Source: Mugil cephalus (lineage: Eukaryota > Chordata > Actinopteri > Mugiliformes > Mugilidae). Taken from it: a DNA stretch of 64,000 bases. The position numbers and the translations under genes were made by a program. A model generated the notes under the pieces. That model was not told the origin of the DNA, did no database searches, and saw only the letters and a list, made by a program, of their open reading frames with translations. Below are positions 33,184-46,454 of this stretch, piece by piece. The stretch lies in the NCBI RefSeq assembly GCF_022458985.1, contig NC_061771.1, forward strand, positions 20,595,501 through 20,659,500, given 5' to 3'. How positions within the stretch are numbered: position 1 is the first letter of the stretch; every line of letters begins with the position of its first letter.

Positions 33184-33259
33184 GTTTAGCCTAAAGGACT
33201 GTAAAGATGAGCAATAAGTTTGCAATTAGTGCTGTACACGAACAGATAGAGTGCGCAGC

Positions 33260-35420
33260 AACCAGCTGTGACGCCGCCAATAGTACTTTGAACGTGTTGA
33301 GTACAGTTTTTGCATACATACTCAAACCCCTCAGCTGAATTTTGTCTTTTGTAGTAAACAGAAGAGATCACTTGTTAAATTAGGTGCTTTCTCATCACTC
33401 AAACAAGGTAGCCGGAAAAATCGGCTGCTCTTGAGCAAACCTGCACCTTCCATTTGGACGCTATCTCAACGTTAAGCTCTGTTTTCAAATAGTGCTCCAT
33501 GATGCTTAAAAGAAAACTCACTCAGCGGTTAAATAAAATCTAAGAAAGACCTCATGTTTTCCAACAACAAAAAGTTGTCTGTTTATTTCAGTTACACAAT
33601 CCCTCTGCTTTGGGCTTCCCTCCATTTTCCTCGTGATAATTACTGGACTTGAAATGAAGCGACGTGCCAGTTTAACCCACACTTTGCGGCCTGGCCTTCA
33701 GAACGGATGGGAATCTTCCTCAGTTTGCCCCTGCTTTGCCTTTAATTACAGTTGCACGCGAGCGCAAAGAGACAAGTGGTCTATAATTACTTGGAACGGA
33801 AATAGAGTCGCTTTGTGTTATTCTCAACAGATTACTTAAGACAAAGGTGTCGGAGTGCCCAGTGAAAATACAGTCCACTCTTAGGTTCTCATTTTGGTAT
33901 CTGAACTCTGTCATTTGATGGCGAGGCGTGTATAAATGTTTAAGTTTGACACAAATACAGCTTGTCAGCATAGTTTAGAAAAGCGTTCGATCACATGCAC
34001 ATTAACTGTGAAACCTCTGCCTATGAAGAAAGAAAAAAAAAAATGAATCTAATTTATTGAGACACTGCAAAATTCGAGGTCAATACAGAAGGATGAAAAA
34101 GTTCAGGTTCTAAATTCGTGGGAATCCTCGTAGCCTTGGACAATGTTGTGACCTCTTACCTCTTGACTTGTCTCCGCCGTAGTCGTACGTCATGAGCTGC
34201 AGTTAGTGGGAAAAACTGAAGCTCACCAACACACAGCAGTCTCTTCCAGTGGCGCCAGTGATTGCAGTCATTAATGAATATGTGCATGAACTCTGGGACA
34301 ATATTTCAGCTAAAACTCAGACATGTCAACGGAGAATCGCACAAAGAGGAGTGACGTAAGGCCTCAGGACGAGTGAAGCGATGGTTTAACTACAGCCTTT
34401 TAAGAAAAACTAATTATGTAACATGGAAATTGTTGGTTCTTTTGGGAAGTATTTTTACAAACGCACATTTGATCCTCTTCAAAGTGGTGTTCTCAAAGTA
34501 CGTCACCATAAGGAAAATGATGAAAAACGGTAGTAAAATTCTTCTCGAAGGGAGTCCACACTTGGCCTGAGAAGTATTTTGCAGAGATAACCTCTCGTAG
34601 GTGTTTTAGATAATACTCCCACTTATCTGTAAAACTGACTTGCTGAATGTGTGTTAACTCTTTTTTGGACTTTGTTGAGGCCAACTCAGACATTTCTCTG
34701 TGGATTTGTTACTGTGCTAATGATCCTTATGCTGCTGAAAGGTTCACTTCTGGTTCAGCCTTTACTTTCTGAAGTCAGTGGTCAAATGACCCCAGAGAAC
34801 ATGAGGAACCTCTGGCTGTTGTTTTTGTATACTTTGGCCTACTGCACGTAAAGGTTGTTACACTCTGCTATATTTGGATGCTCCATGTTTCTCTATTTAA
34901 AAACGGGATGCTCAGATTCAGTGTTTAATCAAAAATACTCCATTATGAAATCTATAATTTTGGGACATGGGGATGTTTTTTGTTTGTTTTTGTTTTTTAA
35001 TAAATTGACTTAGATTGGTGGTTGTCTCAAAGTTCAAAAATGTGCATAAGACTTTTTTCAACAGTGTCAATTTTCTTGTCATGTATCTGCCGCCTAGTTG
35101 AATCTTAATTTCTCTGGTTCTCCAGATTTTATTTAGGTGAATATAAAAGTTCACAGTTGGGCTGTGCAAAGCATCCAGTATTTGTATTTTAATAAAATTC
35201 AAAATAGGGGTAAAAATAGTTTTTTTTTCTGAGCTACACTTCTAATTTAGGACATGTAGCCTAAGTGTAAAACTCTTTATTAGCCATTATAATAATTATG
35301 GATGTATATGAAGTATTGGTTCATGTTTTGTATTAAATGCAGCTAATGGAGGGGATTTAGGCTTAAAGGGGCAGAACATGACCCTGAAGATGATTTGGTT
35401 CTTGTGGGAGAAAACAGGGG
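33260..35420. other. Intergenic DNA; low-repeat block at 33590-33850
   Basis: No gene is supported. Bases ~33590-33850 are non-repetitive with balanced composition and could be a conserved noncoding element. The rest is ordinary AT-rich DNA. Confidence 0.35.
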
Positions 35421-35575
35421 AGACTGTGGCTCAGTAGGCAGAGCTGTTAGCGGTTCAATCCCAAGAATGTGCCACGTGTTGAAGTGTCCTTGAGCAAGAC
35501 ACTGAACCTCCGTGACTGTAAAACACTTTGAGTACCAATAAGAAGAAAAGCAACTTACCATCACCTACAGACAAC
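35421..35575 (+). mobile_element. tRNA-derived SINE
   Basis: The head has an A box (TGGCTCAGTAGG) and a B box (GGTTCAATCCC), though they are closer together than in a tRNA because of an internal deletion. The body shows GAAGTGTCCTTGAGCAAGAC and the tail AAAACACTTTGAGTACC, the standard pattern of a widespread teleost SINE. Confidence 0.75.
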
Positions 35576-38406
35576 AGTTTGAATTACCAAGCTAACGAAT
35601 GCTAACTAAGACAAATGCTAACATGACAGAGCCTGACTGCAGACTTCTCATTATTAATGTAACGTAACAATCTGGTCAAACTCCACTTCTCAAAAGTTAT
35701 ATGCTGTTTCGGCAAACCCAGAACAAAACTAGTGATGCAGCTAAGTCGTGTTTTGTCCAGTCAGAGCCTCCTCCGTTATGGAGTCGAAACTTTTCACCCT
35801 GACTCACCCTGAACATCACTCAGTATGGGCAGACGCACAAATATTCAGCACGGCCATATGAGGAAAGGTAGCTTTTGGATGCAATGTTTGTCTTGTTCTC
35901 AAATACAAATTTTTTAAAACTATTTGTTCCAAATAAGTATTAAAACACATACCCTATCCGGGTTCGGCTCCGCCCCTTCTACACAGCATGTCTCCTTCTG
36001 CAGGAAAAGGTGGGAACTGTCTTCTAGTGTCAGCATTATGAAGCTCAAGTAACGATGGATAAAACGGCCCAATTACTGTAATGGCTTAACACCAATAAGC
36101 CCCAACTCCGAAGGAGCTAAGTAGTTAAATCACACGCATAGTAACATGCTATCTTCTTTACATACAGTTTTTCTTCTGTGTCAGACAGTAACTGGGACAT
36201 TTGTTAAAATATATGTTATATATGAAAATTTAATACATTTCCAGATTTAGCATGAAGACCTACACAGTAACCGTATTTAAAAAGTATACCGCATCACTCA
36301 TAAATACACACATTTCTTTATTTCTCCATCAACCTACTTAATAATGTTTGCTAAACAAATCACACGCACGTAAAGAAAAGACTCAGTTCAACCTAATTTC
36401 AGATCTCTGCCTCGCACGACCACATTGTTTAGACTAGCGCGACCGCAGTGACTCTGTCGCAGAAAACACAAACGCACGGGCCACGTGTGCGTTTGCGTGG
36501 GCATATGCGTTTCTTCCCAAGTCTACTTTAAATGTCACTGCCTTAAATAGAGGGTGTGAGTGTTTCAATCTTGTGGCCTTTCCACTGTGGGCTCTGTGTG
36601 CGCTTCTATAGGAGCGGTAAGAGTTGAGGTTAAGAGGGCCCTGCTCTGTTTCTCCCCCCGCCTCCTGTCAGTTTTACAGCAGATGACTGGCTTCATCTCA
36701 GCTCAGCAGGGGGAAATGTACACAGATGTTGACACCATGGTGTAAACATGAGTGAACTGGAGGTCCAGAGGACGGCGGGTAAGGGGGGAGGAGGGAGACC
36801 GAATGAGCCCCGGCTTAAACTGAGTAAACACAGGCGCTGACTTACTGCTTTACATTTAGTCACTATACACTCCATCACACCTGGGAGCTACTGTAACACA
36901 GTCGGCTGCTGAGAAGGACACACAAACTTTTGGGAATTAAGCGTCCTGCTTAAAGGGAAAACTTAACCACTAAGAAGACTAAGAAATAAACTGACCAATA
37001 TAAAATAAAATGATGGGATGTCGCAGGCTGTCAAAGACAGCTTTTTTTTTCTTTTTTTTTTTTTTAAATGCTCTGCTTCATCAGACGTTAAATCAAATCT
37101 GAGGTGTTACCTCCCTTGCACAATATCTCCTTCGTGCACTTGTAGGTTGCAGGTTGCTGAGTCTGCATCTTTTGATGTGAAGCCCAGCTAAACTTTTGAC
37201 AAACATTTGGGATTTTGAAGGTTCACTTTCATCTGTGGAGGTGAAGAACTGGCGTGACTTCATGTTGGCAGCACTGAAATCATCCTTGCTTTTCTGTCTG
37301 GTTACTACCACACTTTGTCAGCACCAGTGCCATTATGGATACCTAGTATCAGTACCCATCCCTACCTGAATGCTAGTCCGCACTGTGTGTCTTGTTTGTT
37401 TATTTTGTCAGGTTAATTTCTGTTCCTGCTTCCACAGTGGTGCTGAAACTTTCACCGAAATGTCACTCAAGGCGATTCATACAAGATGTTTATACCTCCA
37501 AATCTCCTCGGTTAACCTTTGGTCGATGCATTCCATCCAAAACAATCAGTTTCAAAAATTGCGAATATAGAGAAGCAACTTTAAACACGCTGCTACCACT
37601 AATTTCTAGTGTTGAGGTCTGAGCTGAAGCCAAAGTATAAACCGCGCACTACTGTGCATGTTACAATAAATACGTTGAGATACTAAGGACAAAACACAGA
37701 CTCAACTTGCAGTTAAATTTGTGGAGAAACATTACTGCAGGTTGCACAAAATATGCATTCTTCCTTGTGTTGACGGCTCCGAACCAGAAAGTGTGGAAAT
37801 GCATGGCCAGTGTGCCACTTAGCCTTTTCCAAACTGTGTCCACTCTACTTGTACTGCTGCCACAAAACTGTTTAATTTATCTCCTTTCTTTTGGAGCAGT
37901 AGAACACTCCTCTTAAATTGCGCCACAAAGCAATCTTTGTCTTTCCCAGAATTCATTTCTTTGTACAAAATGAAAAATTTGAACTTTTTTCTTCTTTCAT
38001 AACAGAATTCTTAAGTTATGAAACGTTGATTACCAGCAAACGTTAAGCTGATATCATTCTCTTTCCCTCTTATCTAAATTGTCTAATAAGTGAGATTAGC
38101 TGCAGAGCTTTGGTGAAAACCGGTCATCTCTTGGGCTTCGACATCAAATGGACGAAGAGCGTTTGTTTAAAGTTACTCTCTGTTTTCCTTTCTCTCCTGC
38201 TGGTTTTGCACTGGACACCCACAGTCTGTGCTCGCTCTCCTCCGACTTTCGCTCGGTCCTGCGAGGTTCTGGACGTGCAGCCGGTCTTGGCTGGAAAACG
38301 TGAACTCGCTGTTGCAGCGGGGGGAGGAGGCGTGCGTCTGTCGTGTGTGTGCGCCGTGTGCATTCGTTTCTGTTGTTTACACATGAAATGACCTCAAATG
38401 GCCCTG
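35576..38406. other. Intergenic DNA, no gene supported
   Basis: Contains a T-rich tract near 37042-37065 and, near 37330-37362, a GGTATC/TACCCATCCCTA motif like a hAT-type terminus. Around 38100-38390 the GC content rises; an open frame there starts only with a non-ATG codon. Confidence 0.4.
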
Positions 38407-38440
38407 GGCCTTCATATCTGTATCACAGATATGAATGGCC
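38407..38440. other. Near-perfect short hairpin
   Basis: TTCATATCTGT (38411-38421), loop ATC, and ACAGATATGAA (38425-38435) form a perfect 11-bp stem. It extends by GGCC on both sides with one bulged T. The stem is too short for a typical microRNA precursor. It may be a palindromic regulatory site. Confidence 0.6.
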
Positions 38441-39049
38441 AGTCTTCATTTTGCTCCAGTGAACGTTTGTGTGTTTAAGTTACTCCACGATTTGCTTTAA
38501 AAGGAAAAAAAAAAAAAACCCTCATAGCCGAGGGATGAGGACAGAGAGTGGGAGGAGGGAGGCAGCCAGAGAATAGGTCCTGAAACCTGCCCAACATTTC
38601 GACATTTCTCCACCGCCTCTGCTGCTCTGCTTTGGGGCTTGTTAAGTGAAACAGAAGAAGAGGGAGTTGGGGTAAGAAAAACATGGGAGTGCATGAGTGA
38701 CTGGCTGAGTAACCGTGAGAGATTAGCGGGTGAGTATGAAAAGACTGGGCAAGTATTGTAGTGCTGGGAGAGAGAAGAGTGGTGCAACATCAGTCCTCAT
38801 TTCCTTCACAGAACAGAATAACAAGTAGGCAAAGGCCTAATGAAGACATCGGGCCATTGGGAATATCAACATTTTCCACAGACATGGAATAAAGTTCAAA
38901 ATTACTAAATTATTATGTGTTCAATCGTGTACATGGACTTCCCTGATGAATTCGAAAAATTAGAGTCCATTGGAAGGTGAATACAGAGTTGGATATCCAT
39001 TCTGAAATAGGGGGGGAAATTAAACAACATTCTCAGTCATGGACTGTAA

Positions 39050-39310
39050 AAAAACAAACAAAAAAACAAATGTGGACGCCATGATGGCTCCTCAAAAGTG
39101 AAGCCGAATCAAGTACAGCGTATAATTCAACATTTCCTTGTAACTAGCAGAGGTAGAGCAGAGCGTAGTGTTAATAAAATGAAAAAGCAAGTGTGGAGGA
39201 AGGGTCACAGATAACACAGCTCCACTCTCGTACTGATCAGACTCTGACTTCAAACTTGTAAGTTGGCGCCGCTCGTATCCCCATGAAAATGGCATCAATT
39301 TGGCCGATCG
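39050..39310 (-). repeat. Fragment of abundant fish repeat (family also at 59.4 kb)
   Basis: Reverse complement of the family at 59395-59960: it shares the CTCCTCAAAAGTGAAGCC word (also at ~60212) and the GATACGAGCG / GCCAAATTGATGCCATTTTC region. Noncoding. Confidence 0.5.
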
Positions 39311-39419
39311 TAGGAAGTTGAGATGCCTTGTCCATATTTAAATAATTTGTGGTCCAATCATGAGGAGTGTCCCTGGTGCCTGGCTGCAGTATAGGACATA
39401 AACTCCACCCTCTTCATGT

Positions 39420-41140
39420 TAGTGGGTGGGACTTGGGCCAAATTAAAACACTGAAGTGAATATTTAGCTTATTTTTTTCCACATTTATTCTCATTTTAGG
39501 CTGTTAATATAATACAATGTGTTCAAGTTTTAGTTTTGTAAATGGCAGAGGGGCATTGGTCACATGCAAATACTAATGCACACAGACTCCAAAGTCTGGC
39601 TCCAAACTCACATGAGTACATCTCCCCAGTATCCCCAGGACACTAGCATCACTTCCTCCCTTTGGAAATGGGAGGAAGTGGAGTCACATTGTATCTTTTT
39701 CCTACAGCCTGTGGTCCCAAATCTAAACTTTTTTCAATACTTTTAAAGTTAGATTTTAATTAACTAATTCTAGAGTGCAGTGTCATAAACTGACTAAAAT
39801 AAATTTAAAAAAAGCTAAAGGAACCAGAAGAGGACATATCTTCACAGTTTCAAAGCCGTGTTTGAACAAAATGATATTCATTTACTGTTAACTGAGTTAC
39901 CACCGAGACAATGATATTCTGCACAGTATCCCCCAATGTTTTGGATGTTGCAATAATAAAATAGATTATATATATATGTATAAAGCAAGCATGAGTCCAC
40001 TCAAGTCTTGATGAGACAAATGGAAACTTGAAAAAGATCCTGTAAAGTTAAATTTAACCCATGTTAACTATAAAAGTCATGTGATAAATCACAATTAAAT
40101 TATAAAAACATTACTGGCTAGCTAAACCACTGGTTGCTTGCTGTGTATTCATGTATGGAAAAATGTGAATGACATCAGCCTTGCCAAGAAAGTAATATGT
40201 ATATTTCCAAAATTCAATATGTCCTTGCTAATGCAAAATAAATTGCTTGTGAAAGTAAATTACCAGATGAAGATTCTTATGCGCTGTCCTATATGAATGT
40301 ACAGTTAGTCAGTACCTTTTAAAATGTGTCAGTACTCTAAAGTAAATAACTAAGATCACAAAGAATGAAAACCAGGGGACCGAGGAGAAAAATGTGCCGC
40401 ATTCTGGACACACGGGGGGTTCATTTGCTCTCGTGTTGTAACAGCTGTGGCCGAGCAGAAAGAAAGTCATCACCGCGTATTAACATATCGCTGCACTGGG
40501 CCTTTATATGGTAGAACTGGTGATTATCATGATTGCGCACGAGGAGTGAAGAGAAACACACACGTACACTTTGTAATTTGTTTATATAGTGCACATTCCT
40601 TCAACTGCCAGCAGTGGATGATTTTGGCTCTGTAAATGGAGCGTGCGACGGCTACATGTTAATTACTCACCACGTCGAAAGAAAGACGGAACGAAGGGAG
40701 AATCATGCGAAACCAAAACCCAGAACCTACAGTATGTCTGCAAACTCTGACCTTGATGCAAAGCTATGCAGATCATTTACATTTTCCCAGATCACTCCAC
40801 AGGACCTGTTGCCAAGTTCTACCTCGAATCTGGATGAAGGTTTCGTTGCTGCAATCAGGAGATGTGAACGTGAGATTTGCTTGGGTTCTCGTCTCCCTGA
40901 AGTCATAACCCATATCTCTGGACATGCAGTACCTTTCCACTTTTGGAAGAAAACAAGAGGCTCATACTTCTTTCTCTCTTTTTTTTTTTTTTTCTTTCTA
41001 TCCTACTTAATGCTGACTGGTCTATTTTGGTGCTCCAAATCTCCTGCTGCTCCGTGGATCATTATGTATGCTCACCCCCGTTCATCTTAAATAATGAGAA
41101 ACAGTTGTGCATTATATGGAGGTTGTTAAAAAGAAAAAAA
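39420..41140. other. Intergenic DNA, no gene supported
   Basis: Open frames here show no family resemblance and no splice support. A T-rich run lies near 40977-40994. Confidence 0.4.
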
Positions 41141-41146
41141 AAGGTG

Positions 41147-41182
41147 GTGGTGGGTGGGGGGGGGGGGGGGGGGGGTGGGGGG
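41147..41182. repeat. G-rich tract
   Basis: A GGT-repeat runs into about 20 consecutive G (41156-41175) and then TGGGGGG. It is likely to form G-quadruplexes and is prone to length errors. Confidence 0.85.
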
Positions 41183-42459
41183 TTTACACATCACAGCTTT
41201 TGAGAAATGCAAGGTTTCTGGGCCAACAACACACAGATCCTCGTTCAGCAAATCTGGTACTGCGTTGTGAGATTCTTAATTAAAACTAAGACTTTGTCGT
41301 CAATGTGAAACGATTTGGGACACTTCGGTTTACAAAAATGGTAAAAGATATCTCAGCATTGCTTGTTGCCATAGCGACTAAACCAAGCAGATTTGCAGCC
41401 CACCTTGTCCTCCTGTATGTGAGCTGAACGATCGCCCTTCCTCTTTCCAGGTGGCTATAAACACCGAGACACAAAAGTTCTCACAACCTTTTTTTTTTTT
41501 TTTTTTTTAACTGGCAGAGTGAAGAGTTTACAACACCCCCTCCTTCTGTTTACCAAGCCATCGTCCTGTTTGCTTACACCACATACTCCAGGTTTGATGA
41601 TGCCAGACCACACGCAGGTGGGATTCACGGCAGCGCCACAGTGGTGCGCGTCCGAGGTGTCTGTGTTTGCCGATGACCTTTTACGGTTCTCTTCAGAGGA
41701 GGCTTACAGGTGTTTGTTCGGTGCGCGGCGTGACAGGCAGACGTGGATGCAAACAGGAAGAGGCTGTCAAGTCCACTGGTGGAACAGTCAGTCTGAAAGT
41801 AAGAATAATAAAAAAAACTCTTTAAACTCTCTTTAAATCTGCTTTGTGTTGAAATGACACAAACATGTTTAACTGCGAGGGGTCTTGTTTGCATTGGCTA
41901 TTGTTGGGTTCAGCGATAAAATTGCCTGATGTGTAAACCATGAAAATGCCATTTCCCACACATAAACTGCCTGAAGAATTCCCAGTGGGAATGCATGAAG
42001 TTCACGTATACTCGAGACAAGGCATAGTGTATGCTTCGAGTTTAATGTCTTGACCCTAGTGTGCTGAACGTGACTGTAGCCGGGTTTACATGGGGGCATT
42101 TTCTCATTCTGACTGAAGATTTAATCCAATCTGATGAAAACGTGACTGATTAAAGATGGATGCTAATGGCATAGCTTCAGTGTAAAACAAGGGGCAAGAC
42201 AGGAGAGGAGGTGGAGGCATTTTCAAACAGTGCCTTTATTCGTTTAAGATCTTATAATGCCAAGTCTCACAGCATATTTTACTATACACACTTAATAAAA
42301 CGTACGTGGCGTGTAGCCTCCACCAGCGTCTACATTACCTAAATGGAGGAAGTAAAAAATAAATAAATAAAGGAGACAGATGCAAAAGTGACACTTGCAT
42401 GTACTAAGCATTAACTGTATTTAACAATGGGGAAAAACCCATCATTACGACATGGATTC
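41183..42459. other. Intergenic DNA, no gene supported
   Basis: A T-run lies near 41489-41508. No repeat family or exon is recognised. Confidence 0.4.
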
Positions 42460-42560
42460 TGAACCTTGAAAATGAAGCCGTAGGTGGGCGGAGCCCGCAG
42501 TCTCCATGTTGGATGAGCTTTACTCCACCCATACTCGGATACTAGTTTCTCAAGGTGTGT
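42460..42560 (-). repeat. Fragment of the fish repeat family seen at 59.4 kb
   Basis: ATTCTGAACCTTGAAAATGA, CTCCATGTTGGATG and CTTTACTCCACCC are found in reverse complement at about 59825-59935. Confidence 0.5.
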
Positions 42561-43800
42561 AACTACTTTGGGTTGATGACAGATTATATCTCAGTCCACC
42601 TCTCCTGTTCAAAGAAGGATTTTCCGATTTCACACACACACACACACTTCAGTGACCTCTTTCAAATATAACATTAAAAGTCTTTTCTTTCTAAATTCAG
42701 TTAATAGATGTTTGTAGAACCATCGGACAATTATCACATTTGATTCAATAGAGTCAATAAAACACTAAACTTGGATTTTATTTCAGTCGCTGTCGGCTTT
42801 CGATTGCTTTATGACATTTACAAAGACATGTCAGTGACTATTTCAACCCTTGAAAATGTGGCAAACTAAAAAGGAAAGAATTATGTGGTACTGAACTTTT
42901 TGGTATAAACCAAAACCATAACAATTAAACAACTTTAAGTGGAGCTGCTGGCGTATAGGACTTGGGGGTAAAAAGTCCCTTTTGTTTTTATCCTTGCATT
43001 TCTCATAAGTGGAGACTAATTCTGAGGTCGGCTTTAATGTTTCCTGGAATACACAAAGACTTGACCTCGATCTCTCCGTGAACTCGTGCTGAACTGAAAT
43101 GTCCTCTGGGGATTTTTTTTTTGGAACACACTGGACCAAATGCTGAGTGTGTTACAATAAAACATTCTTGAGTTATTGTCACAGTTTGGACTGAATGATG
43201 AATATAGGTTTTTCTTTCTTTTTCTGAATAATTTAAAGGACACATTAAAAATATGTGTGTGAGAGAAAGAGAGAGGCCTCCTGTTGTCCCATTCATTCTA
43301 CTCTTAGACACTAACTCTGGCCAGATGTGACCGTTGCCCTTCAAGGCTGTTCATCTCCTTCTTTCTTCCATTCTGCCCATCTTTCTTTCCTTCTTTGGTC
43401 AACCTCCTCTGACTTTCACTCTCTCATCACCTTAACCTCACCTTAACCTCTCGTGTCAAGTAAAATTATGGATTTCCCTCTTACCTGGGCTGGGAGCTTT
43501 CGTTTTGAAAACACTTGACTAAATGCCCTCTGATTCTCAACAGTGATCCTGGGTTTCGCAACCTCAAAACAAGACGGCAGTATTTGGATTATCGTAGTGA
43601 GTTTTGTCTTGTGTTTTCAGCCTGACGGGAAAGAACACGTCAAGTTTATCATCACAAGTGTGACTGGCTGGAAAGACACAAAGTGGCAGAGATGCACGTA
43701 CACACGTATTTACTATGTTTCCTGAAGTGAGATAGCTAATGAAGAACATGTCAGACCCAATTCAGAAGTTTGTGGTGATGCATTGCCATAAAATAACAGA
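42561..43800. other. Intergenic DNA, no gene supported
   Basis: Short CA repeat near 42633-42648. No exon or repeat family is supported. Confidence 0.4.
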
Positions 43801-44811
43801 TTTTTATGTGATACCATTATGACCACTGACAGGAGAGGTAAATAACGTTGACAATACAGTGTTCTGCTGGAAGACTTATGGGCATTCATGTAGGTGTTAG
43901 TAAAGCCCCTTTCACATTGAACAGGTCATTGAACAGGATTTTATCAGCTCGGTTCGACTCAGGTTTGATGTGAACGGGAATGCCACGTCGACCCACTAAT
44001 TTAAATGATGTTGATGTACCTGCCTGTCACATTCTGATTTTGTTTCTGGCTTGTCGGACTGTGCTCTGTCACTGTAGAAGCAACAGGGCTGCGAGCAGCT
44101 CAAAAACAAAGTTTTGGTCTACTCTCATAAGAGACTGATCTCTGAAAAAAAAATGGACAAAAATCTCTGCCCTTTAAACAAATCAAATGTGGTGTTACAA
44201 ATGTTAATGGAGGTGCATAGGTGAATTATCCCTACGTCATGTTTGGGAAATCGCACCAGGGAATCATGCTGTGAACTGTGTATGCGTGGCTGTGTTTACA
44301 TACAGCTTGTGTAGACATATGGCACACTTTTTTTCATCAATCATGACCATGAGATCCACGAGCAACTCTGCATCCAAGGAGAAGAGGAGATTCGGCGTAC
44401 TTAAATGTGTAATGATGATGTTGTCGACGCAATGATGTATGAGAAGGAGGAAAAAACAGGCAGCTCAAGCTCTCACAGCGGGAGGTCAGACCCTGGTCTG
44501 CTGGCAATGTGAAAGCATACCAAAAGAGTGTGGACCCAGGTCTGAAAATTCTGTGTCAACCTGTTATTTTTGATGTGAAAGGGGCATTCAATAGAATTAT
44601 ACAAATTCAATAGATCCCAAACTGATCAAGTATCTGTGGATCAGGCTTGTTCCAGTACATCACACAGAGGGCACTCCACTAAAAATATTGTGTTTCCAAA
44701 CACCACAGGACACAACCTCATAAGGCTTGTGTCCATTCTCTGATGAGTTTGGAACCGTTTTTGGAGGCGCATAGGAGACCGACACAATAGTTGGATGATT
44801 ACGGTTTTGTT
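43801..44811 (+). mobile_element. Tc1-like transposon remnant split by a MITE
   Basis: The left end (CATTATGACCACTGACAGGAG) and GTTCTGCTGG are Tc1-family sequence, and the right part has AGATCCCAAACTGATCAAGT and CACCACAGGACAC. A second element occupies 43905-44585. The right terminus is decayed. Confidence 0.62.
43905..44585. mobile_element. MITE with inverted ends, nested in a Tc1 remnant
   Basis: GCCCCTTTCACATTGAACAGG on the left is matched by AACCTGTTATTTTTGATGTGAAAGGGGC on the right, read inverted: 13 perfect terminal bases followed by a second matching word. The 681-bp interior is noncoding. The family could not be assigned; a target duplication is not obvious. Confidence 0.65.
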
Positions 44812-46454
44812 ACTCATACATGGGATAAAATTATTGTGTACAAATACGGTAACTATTTCACAACTGGGAGCACTGTCGGGAGATGTTTGCTTGAGGGATG
44901 ACGTGTAGGACGGAGATTTCTCATCACCAGAGAGTAATGACCATGACTCATCAAGTCAATGGTTGCCAACGTGGCCGGTGTCATGCAGACCACGGGTGTC
45001 TCTGATCGACTGTGGTGGGAGTCATTTCTCTGACACTTAACAAGGCATGTTCTTGTTCATTTTCATCCACCCTCCAAATACATAAATATCATGATATGAA
45101 TAACATGATGCTGCAAAGGGTGTAAACTGTAGAACACCTCCTCAGTATGATTCAGCTCTATGTGATTGGTTCTGTCTTTTTACCCAGTTTCCCAGCTAAT
45201 CTACCTAGTAAATGTTTGGTCAAGTTGAATCAACAGAGCACTGACTTTGTTATTTTACAACCTCATGTCACCTCTGACTTTACAACTAAAGAGCAATTTT
45301 CTTGGGAAATAATGTTGGCACAAACACATTCTCCTTGATAAATTATGACTAAATGTCCCGAGGCAGCACGGTTTAATTAGAGCTTTCACCAAAACAATTA
45401 CGACAGATCAGCAAGTCTTGTTTTTAGTGCCATAGTCACATTATGTGCCAGCAGCTGTTGTGCCAGCAGCACTGTTTACGTTCCCAGTCTTGGTCCGTGG
45501 TCTCCTTCACAATGGGCTGAAAGACCTCATTTAATGCCCATTTGGATCTTGTTGAGGTTTTGTTTTGTGGTTCCAAACATGAGACCACCCTTTTTCTCAT
45601 TTCAACTCCTAATTAGTTTCCCTCGGTTCGGTGCGTTTTCTGTTTTTATCTCTCTTGTCTTTAGTGTGTTTTTCTTCTTATATTCAAATACTTATTCCCT
45701 CTGGGCTTTCTGATGTTACTTGGGAAATATGGGATTTGGTGACGAGTTAATTTGGCTATGGAGCAGCTGAAACAAACAGTGTGTATGATTTAAGGAGACC
45801 TGTTGGCAGAAATAAAATGTAATTTATATATTTTCACAAGTGTCTAAATGCCTGAAAATAAGATTTGTATTTGTTTCCATAGAGAAGGTCTTGCATGTTT
45901 ATACAGTAGCCCAGAGTGGACAAACTAAACACTTCAGGTTCTCCAACACACATGGAAATGGAATGGAGGGTTGAAGAAGTTTTTGTTTGTTTTTTTACAA
46001 ACCTGTGCCCAGTAATGAACAGTAAGAGTCTGGAGAGGGAGTGAACTCATGCTGGTATTACCCTGCTTATAAATTTACACATTCACATGACAAAAATTTT
46101 AATTCCATATATTCGCGATATTTGCGACTGACCACACCAACAGAACTGAAAAGCAGTTGGAGATATATTTTTACAGGTATCTCCGACTGCCAAAGAAAAG
46201 GGGAGTAAATGGACCGCTGCATTATAGAAAAACAACTGGAATCCAGGCATCAAAACCTGGTGTTGTGGTTCACATTTAGTGTCAGGTAAAATTTAAGGTA
46301 TGACTTCATCAAAAAATGCAGCATAAATTAAGTTGCTACGTAAGTCACGTTGATGTTGTTGTTTTTTGGCGTAGTTACAGCTGACAGTAACTATTTCAGT
46401 TCCAACATTAAATAACAAACTGAATATTTGTGATCACTCCTTTCAACATCCAGT
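44812..46454. other. Intergenic DNA; low-repeat blocks near 45350-45600
   Basis: No gene is supported. The stretch 45350-45600 has no simple repeats and balanced composition, so it is a candidate conserved noncoding region. Confidence 0.3.

Larger units (their letters stand above)
32952..33247. repeat. 26-bp direct repeat flanking the tRNA gene
   Basis: Bases 32952-32977 and 33222-33247 match at 23 of 26 positions (GCAATTAGTGCTGTA core) and lie 270 bases apart, with the tRNA-Gly gene between them. This suggests a remnant of a tandemly repeated tRNA cassette or an insertion-derived duplication. Confidence 0.6.

Noticed and set aside
35421..35500. A second tRNA gene
   Set aside because: The A and B boxes are present but too close and the stems do not pair. 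It is the head of a SINE.
38110..38391. Plus-strand open frame with a signal-peptide-like hydrophobic run ending in VCARS
   Set aside because: It opens only with TTG, has no in-frame ATG before the hydrophobic run, no family resemblance and no clear splice context. It lies in a GC-rich patch where chance frames are longer.
40614..41090. 158-residue plus-strand open frame
   Set aside because: It ends in a low-complexity Phe/Leu run from a T-tract and shows no family resemblance.
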